Of a DNA stretch of 35,398 nucleotides, positions 30,425 to 35,398 are shown piece by piece. The notes below the pieces were generated by a model. It was not told the origin of the DNA, searched no databases, and saw only the letters and a list, made by a program, of their open reading frames with translations. The translations under genes and the position numbers were made by a program. Position 1 is the stretch's first letter. The number at the start of each line of letters is the position of its first letter. Source of the stretch: Candidatus Bathyarchaeota archaeon (lineage in GTDB: Archaea; Thermoproteota; Bathyarchaeia; 40CM-2-53-6; JALHTG01); NCBI GenBank assembly GCA_022865705.1, contig JALHTG010000063.1:1-35398 (forward strand). The letters are read 5' to 3'.

Positions 30425-30823
30425 TTAGTAGACATATGCCAGAAGCTTCCCGCCCGTTCGCAGTTCTCGGGCTTCTTTGTGAGATATCACTCCTTTCGGA
30501 GTAGACAAGATCAGTACTCCAACTTCTCTTGACGGAAGGTACCTCTTCTCAAACATCTCAATCTTTGAGATTCCGACAGAGAAGCTTGGCTTGGTAACTC
30601 CGCATTTGTTGATCCTACCAAGCAGCTGAATCTTGAACTTGCCAGATCTTCCGTCGTCAACGAATTCGAATTCTCCCAAGTACCCGTTCTTCTGCATAAC
30701 TCGCAACACTTGCCCCAATAGTTTCGACGCAGGCTGTACGACACATTCATGCTTGTACCTACCTTCATTGTTGAAGATTGTTGAGAGGGCATCTGCCACA
30801 GGATCTACCAACGTCATTTCCAT
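30425..30823 (-). CDS. rps8: Small ribosomal subunit protein uS8
   Basis: The 132-residue product is uS8: DPVADALSTIFNNEGRYKHE, LLGQVLRVMQKNGYLGEFEF and the C-terminal RYLPSREVGVLILSTPKGVI followed by SHKEARE, the typical RNA-binding end. S8 binds the central domain of 16S rRNA. The ATG at 30823 lies four bases after the S14 stop. Confidence 0.95.
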   Translation of the reverse strand: MEMTLVDPVADALSTIFNNEGRYKHECVVQPASKLLGQVLRVMQKNGYLGEFEFVDDGRSGKFKIQLLGRINKCGVTKPSFSVGISKIEMFEKRYLPSREVGVLILSTPKGVISHKEARELRTGGKLLAYVY

Positions 30824-30827
30824 TACC

Positions 30828-30992
30828 TCATGAGTATTTCTTGAAGCCTAATTTTGGTGCGAGTTCCCTGAAGCACTGTCTGCAAAGCTGCAGTCCATAG
30901 CTTCTGATCATTGCGTTTCGCTGACCGCATCTTCTGCACGGCTTGCTTCCCTTTCCGAACTTCCTCTGCTTGCTAGGTTTCTGTTTCGCCAA
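30828..30992 (-). CDS. rps14: Small ribosomal subunit protein uS14, zinc type
   Basis: This short gene encodes 54 residues: [54 protein letters not shown]. Two CxxC pairs (Cys19, Cys22, Cys37, Cys40) bind zinc, as in archaeal S14. The TTG at 30992 overlaps the end of L5 by 20 bases. Gene order L5-S14-S8 is standard. Confidence 0.95.
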   Translation of the reverse strand: MAKQKPSKQRKFGKGSKPCRRCGQRNAMIRSYGLQLCRQCFRELAPKLGFKKYS

Positions 30993-31545
30993 CTGCTTCA
31001 CCTTCTTTGACTATGTTTGCCTGCAGTTTGCTCGCCGAGAAGCTCATGGCTTCGGGTTTCGTGATTGTGTGCTTCTTTCCGATCTTTGATGTTCTCATTG
31101 CTCTTCTCTTGATTCGATAGCCTCTTCGTTCCAATGTGACGTTCACGTTCATGCCGAATATTCCTATCTCCGGCAGGTACTTAGTGTCGGGTATGTCGAT
31201 GTGTTCCTTTATGCCAAAGGCGAAGTTGCCGTAGTCATCAAAACTTGATTCTGGGATCTTGTTTCCCACGGCTTCCAAGGCCCGTTTCAGGAAGGACTCT
31301 GATTCTTCTCCGCGAAGCGTGACAATACATGCGATCGGTTCTCCTTTTCTTATTCCCCAATCCTTCACTGTCCTCTTTGCGTTTCTCTGGCAAGGGGTGT
31401 GTTTTGTTATCTGTTGAAGTGTTTTCTTCGCCTTCTCTAATGGCTCTCCCGACTTGCCAACTGCTATGTTGACTGTTACCTTTTCTATTCTGATCTCGCG
31501 CATAGGGTTCTCTTGATCAATGTCAGATGCAGTCTTGGCTGTCAA
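30973..31545 (-). CDS. rpl5: Large ribosomal subunit protein uL5
   Basis: The product is uL5, which binds 5S rRNA and contacts P-site tRNA. Family segments are [56 protein letters not shown] and the C-terminal [20 protein letters not shown]. The open frame reaches 31569 inside S4e; I choose the TTG at 31545, a few bases after the S4e stop (190 residues). The ATG at 31503 is also possible. Confidence 0.94.
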   Translation of the reverse strand: MTAKTASDIDQENPMREIRIEKVTVNIAVGKSGEPLEKAKKTLQQITKHTPCQRNAKRTVKDWGIRKGEPIACIVTLRGEESESFLKRALEAVGNKIPESSFDDYGNFAFGIKEHIDIPDTKYLPEIGIFGMNVNVTLERRGYRIKRRAMRTSKIGKKHTITKPEAMSFSASKLQANIVKEGEAVGETET

Positions 31546-31549
31546 TTGC

Positions 31550-32302
31550 TTATGCTCCTGGAAGTTCAATCATGGACGTCGCCTCGCCTACTACGAATAC
31601 GTAGTCAGTGATGGTTCGGAATGCTTCCCCTTTTCCATCTTTGATCTCTACGATGCCCGGCCTTGTCGCGGTTCCTGATTCTACGTGAGAAATGCTTCCA
31701 TGACGACCCATGTTCTCGCCAGCAGTGACGATTGCATAGGTGCCTTCGGTCATTCCCACTTGTTTCAGAATCTTCTGGCTTGGAAGCTCGATCTGTAACG
31801 AAGACCCTGTCGAATAGACATCCTCAGCCGGGGTTGTCGGGTTTTGCACTTTCACTAGTATGTTTCTGCCATCGTGAAGGCCCAACTGAAGGTGTCCGTG
31901 AGCAACTGTCTTCTTATCATCTATCTTGCAGATCTTGAACCCTCCCGTGTTCTCAGCTGCCTCGACGAGAGTGAGTCTCTTTCCTCTGACCGGGACCACT
32001 CGAAACATTTTCTTCAAACTTAGAATATCAATTACATCCATCAGGCCGACGGGGTACCTTTCGTCTCTTCTAAGACGTCCGTCAACTCTCACCTTGCCCT
32101 GTGACAATATGAGTCGCGCCTCTCGGGCAGTTCTCGCGAGATGCAAGTAGTCTCTGAGCACTATCAAAAGAGGAATACACATGCCACGTGGATGCGGTCC
32201 AGATCTGGGTCTGACTGTCCACTGAAATTCTTTCGTCTTTATTGGCCAGAAGTCAGGTGCTGGCTTCCGCTTTAGGTGTCTTGACCCGCCTTTCCGTCCC
32301 AT
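31550..32302 (-). CDS. rps4e: Small ribosomal subunit protein eS4
   Basis: The 250-residue product is eS4: MGRKGGSRHLKRKPAPDFWP, IKTKEFQWTVRPRSGPHPRG, an S4-like RNA-binding region (AREARLILSQGKVRVDGRLR), and a KOW domain near the end (GENMGRHGSISHVE). The length is usual for archaea. It lies between L24 and L5 with 2-4 base spacing, so the run is tightly coupled. Confidence 0.95.
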   Translation of the reverse strand: MGRKGGSRHLKRKPAPDFWPIKTKEFQWTVRPRSGPHPRGMCIPLLIVLRDYLHLARTAREARLILSQGKVRVDGRLRRDERYPVGLMDVIDILSLKKMFRVVPVRGKRLTLVEAAENTGGFKICKIDDKKTVAHGHLQLGLHDGRNILVKVQNPTTPAEDVYSTGSSLQIELPSQKILKQVGMTEGTYAIVTAGENMGRHGSISHVESGTATRPGIVEIKDGKGEAFRTITDYVFVVGEATSMIELPGA

Positions 32303-32304
32303 AC

Positions 32305-32634
32305 TTAATTATTCTCCTCGTTCCTTGGGACCTGTTCGGCGACAGCCTGAGGCTTTTCTCCTTCCAATATGTCAGCTCGCCACTTGTCCGAGAGGTTCAG
32401 GTTCGTGATTGTAACCTTCGATGAGTGAACCGTCACGAGTGTCGACGTACCTGAGACTTTTTCACGTGACAGTCCTTCAACGAATAGCCTTCCTCGATCT
32501 CTGTCTACTCGGTTGACCTTGCCTTCGATCCCTGTGAAATCTCCTCTAACTATTTTGACAGTGTCTCCTTTTCTGATCTGGAACGATCTTCGGCGGTATC
32601 TTTCTCGGAGTTCTAAGGAGAGGGGCGCGGACAA
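32305..32634 (-). CDS. rpl24: Large ribosomal subunit protein uL24
   Basis: The 109-residue product is uL24, a KOW protein important early in 50S assembly: SLELRERYRRRSFQIRKGDT, VKIVRGDFTGIEGKVNRVDR, VEGLSREKVSG and LNLSDKWRADILEGEK. The start shown is a TTG. In-frame sequence upstream (VELSPSKIETGVRRKAL) resembles the usual archaeal N terminus, yet contains no ATG, GTG or TTG before a stop, so a rare start codon or a small error is possible. Confidence 0.93.
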   Translation of the reverse strand: MSAPLSLELRERYRRRSFQIRKGDTVKIVRGDFTGIEGKVNRVDRDRGRLFVEGLSREKVSGTSTLVTVHSSKVTITNLNLSDKWRADILEGEKPQAVAEQVPRNEENN

Positions 32635-32693
32635 TGCTTTCCGTCGGACTCCTGTTTCAATTTTGCTAGGAGACAGTTCGACATCGCCTCACA

Positions 32694-33131
32694 CTAAACA
32701 ATCATGCTAGCCAGATTGGCTACTCTGGGCCATCTCTCAGCGGCTTCCCTCGCCACAGGGCCCCGTATCTCAGTTCCCTTCAGTTCTCCTTCAGGAGTCA
32801 TGATCACTCCCGCGTTGTCCTCGAACTGGAGTCTGACTCCGTCAGCTCTCCGAAATGTCTTCCTCTGTCTCACCACAACAGCAGGAAAGATTTGTCCTTT
32901 AAGATCTGGAGTTCCCTTTGTGACTGAGATCGCAATCATTTCACCTATACATGCGGTAGGAACTCTTCTCAACCGCCCTGAATATCCTAGAACGTTGATC
33001 ACTTTGAGTTCTTTGGCACCCGTATTGTCAGCACAAACTAGACGGCTGCCTGCCGGCAATCCTCTCGTTACATAGGGTCGGTATTCCATCATTCCTTTTG
33101 CGCTGACTGCTCGAGTCTTTGGTGCTGGCAT
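32694..33131 (-). CDS. rpl14: Large ribosomal subunit protein uL14
   Basis: The 145-residue product is uL14: GLPAGSRLVCADNTGAKELK is the family signature, followed by GYSGRLRRVPTACIGEMIAI, KGQIFPAVVVRQRKTFRRAD and DNAGVIMTPEGELKGTEIRG. It sits at the subunit interface of the 50S. The order S17-L14-L24 is standard. Confidence 0.96.
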   Translation of the reverse strand: MPAPKTRAVSAKGMMEYRPYVTRGLPAGSRLVCADNTGAKELKVINVLGYSGRLRRVPTACIGEMIAISVTKGTPDLKGQIFPAVVVRQRKTFRRADGVRLQFEDNAGVIMTPEGELKGTEIRGPVAREAAERWPRVANLASMIV

Positions 33132-33149
33132 ATCACTTCACTCCTGTAG

Positions 33150-33476
33150 CTACTCCGCCTTCTCCACTATGACGAATGCCACTGTCTTGCTCAGTGGGCG
33201 ACATTCTGCTATTCGCACCTTGTCGCCTTCTTTTGCGTCTATGCAAGGAGGGTTGTGTGCACTAATCCTGCTACGTCTCTTCTCGTATCTCATGTACTTG
33301 GGATCATAATGCAAAAGGTCTCTTTCTACGACAACCGTCTTGCGCATCTTGCTACTCGCAACGACTCCACTCAGGATTTTTCCTCTGACTGAAAGGGATC
33401 CGTGGAACGGGCAGTCAACGTCGTCGCAGCTCTTTTGCGGAAGCGCAACGCCTAATCCTATGTTCTTCAGCGCCAA
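33150..33476 (-). CDS. rps17: Small ribosomal subunit protein uS17
   Basis: The 108-residue product is the archaeal form of uS17: [40 protein letters not shown] and the end [20 protein letters not shown]. The OB fold binds 16S rRNA. Its start overlaps the p29 gene end by 10 bases. Confidence 0.95.
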   Translation of the reverse strand: MALKNIGLGVALPQKSCDDVDCPFHGSLSVRGKILSGVVASSKMRKTVVVERDLLHYDPKYMRYEKRRSRISAHNPPCIDAKEGDKVRIAECRPLSKTVAFVIVEKAE

Positions 33477-33754
33477 TTCCTCACCTTCATCTTGACTCTG
33501 TCTTCGGCTCTACCGACCAACTTCTTCCCTTCGATTCTCACAACTTCTCCGGAAGGTAGGTAGAAGTCGAATGACGCTATGTCTTTTGGCACAATTGTAT
33601 TCTTCGCACCGTTGAAGAGAATCAATGTGTTTCTTGTTTCGTCCACGACTTTTCCAGCAAGTCTTCCAAGCTGTTTGTTTGTCGTCTTGACCACTTTGAC
33701 GTTGAGTCCGATGATTTCGTGTCTGGCAATGTTCTGCGGTGTTATCGGACTCAT
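33467..33754 (-). CDS. rnp1: RNase P protein component 1 (p29/Rpp29)
   Basis: The 95-residue product is the archaeal p29 subunit of RNase P, an Sm-like beta barrel: [40 protein letters not shown] and [20 protein letters not shown]. It lies between L29 and S17, its usual archaeal position. Together with Rpp30 and Pop5 at 2217-3292, three of the RNase P proteins are in this window. Confidence 0.94.
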   Translation of the reverse strand: MSPITPQNIARHEIIGLNVKVVKTTNKQLGRLAGKVVDETRNTLILFNGAKNTIVPKDIASFDFYLPSGEVVRIEGKKLVGRAEDRVKMKVRNWR

Positions 33755-33969
33755 TTTGAAACCTCCTGAGTCACAGGAGTTTCTCTCTCGATAGTGAGTA
33801 TTCTTGCCATGGTCTTCCTGAGTTCCTTGATTCTGCCTGGGTTTTCTATTGTACCTCCAGAGGCAACCATCGTCTTCAATCTAACGAGCTCTGCTCTTAT
33901 CTCATCGAGTTTCTTCTTTCGCTCTTCCACAGGCATGCTGCGTATCTCTCGTATCCTAAGTATCGGCAT
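33751..33969 (-). CDS. rpl29: Large ribosomal subunit protein uL29
   Basis: From the ATG at 33969 the product is 72 residues: MPILRIREIRSMPVEERKKK, LDEIRAELVRLKTMVASGG, NPGRIKELRKTMARILTIER. This two-helix coiled hairpin is uL29, near the exit tunnel. The frame is open to 34020, but these residues come from the S3 tail. The gene overlaps the S3 end by 14 bases. Confidence 0.93.
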   Translation of the reverse strand: MPILRIREIRSMPVEERKKKLDEIRAELVRLKTMVASGGTIENPGRIKELRKTMARILTIERETPVTQEVSK

Positions 33970-34648
33970 CTTCTTTCTCCTCCTCTTCCTCAGCTTTGGG
34001 CGCATCCGTTTCAGAAGCAACAGGACTCACAGCGGCCTTCTCTTCTGTCGCAGCCAGAGGTCTCCACACGGGTTTGTCTGGGAAATCGAATCCTGGCGGA
34101 ACTATGTTCACATGTATGCCCAACATCCCCGGCTTCAGCTGAACCCATTCTACCGCTCTTCCTATCTGCTTTGAGGCCGCGTCGCCGGACCGAGGAAGAT
34201 AGCCCTGTCGATAGTGCTCGTATCTTGATCGCTCACTTGTCAGTTTGCCCCTTATCGTTATCTCTACTCCCAACGCTCCTGCCTCCATCACCCTTTGGAC
34301 CGCCCAGTATGCAGCTCTTCGGAAGTGAACGCCTCGCTGAAGTGCAGCAGCCACTTGGGATGCAACCACTCTCGAGTCTAGCTCAGGGAATTCAATGGCG
34401 GCGACAGATATCTGCGGATTGTCTAAGCCGAATCTTTCCTCCAGAACCTTGGTGAGGTCCCTGATGCTCTGCCCTCTTCTGCCTATGACCATTCCAGGTC
34501 TTGCAGCATACACAACTACTCTGGTGCCAAGAGGAGTTTTCGTCAACTCCATCTTGCTGTAACCTGCCTTACCCAACTCTTTTAAGAGAAACTCGTCAAG
34601 CTCAGCCTTTCGCAAGTTGTCTTTCATGAAGGCTTTCTGAACCGACAT
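33956..34648 (-). CDS. rps3: Small ribosomal subunit protein uS3
   Basis: The product is uS3 (230 residues from the ATG at 34648). The KH domain has RVVVYAARPGMVIGRRGQSI; the C-terminal half has VMEAGALGVEITIRGKLTSE, YLPRSGDAASKQIGRAVEWV and KPGMLGIHVNIVPPG. The last ~30 residues form an acidic tail (KAEEEEEKEDADT). The ATG follows the L22 stop by one base. Confidence 0.96.
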   Translation of the reverse strand: MSVQKAFMKDNLRKAELDEFLLKELGKAGYSKMELTKTPLGTRVVVYAARPGMVIGRRGQSIRDLTKVLEERFGLDNPQISVAAIEFPELDSRVVASQVAAALQRGVHFRRAAYWAVQRVMEAGALGVEITIRGKLTSERSRYEHYRQGYLPRSGDAASKQIGRAVEWVQLKPGMLGIHVNIVPPGFDFPDKPVWRPLAATEEKAAVSPVASETDAPKAEEEEEKEDADT

Positions 34649-34649
34649 A

Positions 34650-35114
34650 CTATTCACCCTCATAGCCTACGAGCTCAAGATGAGTGAGGGTGTTGAAGCT
34701 GGGCGAACTCCGTCCATGCGCTCGAGGCGTGTAGTTTCTTATCTTCATTCCTCTCTGTGATGCTGCGTGAATAATTCGAAGCTTTGTCAAATTCAAACCC
34801 TTATACTCAGCATTGGCCTCCAATCCTTCCAACAGTCTCAAGATCGTGGAGGCTGCTTTGACCGGATATCTTCCCGCATACCATGGCTCATTCATGGACT
34901 TGTGTGGAACCTCCTTCTTGTGCCTCTTGTAGGGAATGGCTCTCCTTTTTGCTGAAACCTGCTCGAGCATTTCTTTTGCGTCCACTACGGTCATGCCCCT
35001 AATGCTGGAGCATATCTCGACCGCTGCCTTTGGTGAAATGTGAAGCTCACGTCCTGCACACTTCACAGTCTTGTCTGGGTCGAGGCCCGTAACGGAATAT
35101 TTCCACTTTGGCAC
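34650..35114 (-). CDS. rpl22: Large ribosomal subunit protein uL22, first gene of the run
   Basis: The 154-residue product is uL22: VKCAGRELHISPKAAVEICS, SIRGMTVVDAKEMLEQV, VPHKSMNEPWYAGRYPVKAA, RIIHAASQRGMKIRNYTPRA. It starts at a GTG and has its own promoter region upstream, because the usual preceding genes (S19, L2) are not here. GGAGG lies ~20 bases before the start. Confidence 0.95.
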   Translation of the reverse strand: MPKWKYSVTGLDPDKTVKCAGRELHISPKAAVEICSSIRGMTVVDAKEMLEQVSAKRRAIPYKRHKKEVPHKSMNEPWYAGRYPVKAASTILRLLEGLEANAEYKGLNLTKLRIIHAASQRGMKIRNYTPRAHGRSSPSFNTLTHLELVGYEGE

Positions 35115-35293
35115 GGGGTTTCACACCGGTCCTCCCGAAGCATGCATTAGGCCAAGTTAAAAACGTTGAGTTGAGTTGGAAATCTACAGAACTCGTGGTT
35201 TCTTTCTGGGAAAGCCTAAGATGCTGGAAACGATCAGAAATATGGAACTCGTCGATACAAAGATATGGCCCGTACTCTTCGTCTCCCTAGAGG
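35115..35293. promoter_or_regulatory. Divergent promoter region of the ribosomal run and the right-edge gene
   Basis: This stretch separates L22 (minus) from a plus-strand gene at 35294. On the minus strand TTTTTAAC near 35158-35165 is TATA-like, ~45 bases before the L22 GTG, and should start the long ribosomal transcript. I see no clear TATA box for the plus-strand gene. Confidence 0.5.
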
Positions 35294-35398
35294 ATGACAC
35301 GTAGATTGTCAGCTAGGGAGATAGACTCAGTAAAGGTTGAGTCAGAACTGAGAGGCTCAACTCTCAGAGTCTACTGGTACATGTTCAAGAAAGGCGAG
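35294..35398 (+). CDS. Start of a protein, possibly a winged-helix regulator (cut by the window edge)
   Basis: Thirty-five codons are visible from the ATG: MTRRLSAREIDSVKVESELR, GSTLRVYWYMFKKGE. The LRGSTLRVYWYMFK segment resembles the first helix of archaeal winged-helix transcription regulators, but too little is present for a firm family call. The gene runs off the right edge. Confidence 0.5.
   Translation, partial: MTRRLSAREIDSVKVESELRGSTLRVYWYMFKKGE

Overview
This window is archaeal. It carries archaeal/eukaryotic-type ribosomal proteins (eL13, eL14, eL15, eL19, eL32, eS4), three RNase P protein subunits (Rpp30, Pop5, p29), SecY with a DUF106/EMC3-like partner, Cbf5, and many TTG/GTG starts with weak Shine-Dalgarno sites and TATA-type promoters. 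The eL13 gene and a BHB-type intron in cbf5 point to the TACK side of the Archaea. A broken fragment of a tetrahydromethanopterin-pathway gene (ftr) would fit a Bathyarchaeia-like or thaumarchaeal-relative lineage. That placement is inference.

Layout. (1) 1-3300: an unassigned non-coding block, then an RNA-metabolism cluster: eL15, eL13, Pth2 on the opposite strand, a COG1325 RNA-binding protein, Rpp30 and Pop5. The last three are joined by 4-base stop/start overlaps. (2) 3344-7165: a membrane protein, a chimeric remnant joining the 5' end of ftr to the 3' end of fdhD, an MFS transporter divergent from an ornithine-cyclodeaminase family gene, and a 28-residue membrane peptide. (3) 7219-18600: an accessory region made of tandem modules. 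Module A (7231-12538) has perfect 56-bp inverted ends. Module B (12555-16169) has ends built on the same plan but different in sequence. Module C begins at 16186 and I found no convincing right end. All three left ends follow a shared TGCCGCGAGGT sequence; in the two junctions between modules this extends to CCTGCCGCGAGGT. Each end carries two ~20-bp repeats that start CTGT. A and B each carry one copy of an unusual transposase (SWIM zinc finger + zinc ribbon + DDE domain). Cargo includes a C39-like cysteine peptidase with a winged-helix partner, a GIY-YIG-like protein, a YegP-like protein, a three-gene RHH / Panacea / RelE-like set, an HNH-like protein in its own nested unit, and membrane proteins.

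(4) 18633-22270: an OFA-type MFS transporter, a probably frameshifted small gene, a 27-residue membrane peptide, a DapA-family aldolase, a broken tyrosine recombinase, and beside it a tRNA-like locus with an abnormal middle. (5) 22414-35114, all on the minus strand: Cbf5 (interrupted by a 21-nt intron at the catalytic aspartate codon), eL14, Cmk, DUF106, SecY, and the ribosomal run L15-L30-S5-L18-L19e-L32e-L6-S8-S14-L5-S4e-L24-L14-S17-p29-L29-S3-L22. L22 is the first gene; the usual upstream S19-L2-L23-L4-L3 block is not attached. A divergent gene begins at the right edge.

The best candidates for something new are the module array with its paired CTGT-repeat ends and SWIM-DDE transposases, the RHH-Panacea-zinc-RelE operon, and the very small cbf5 intron.
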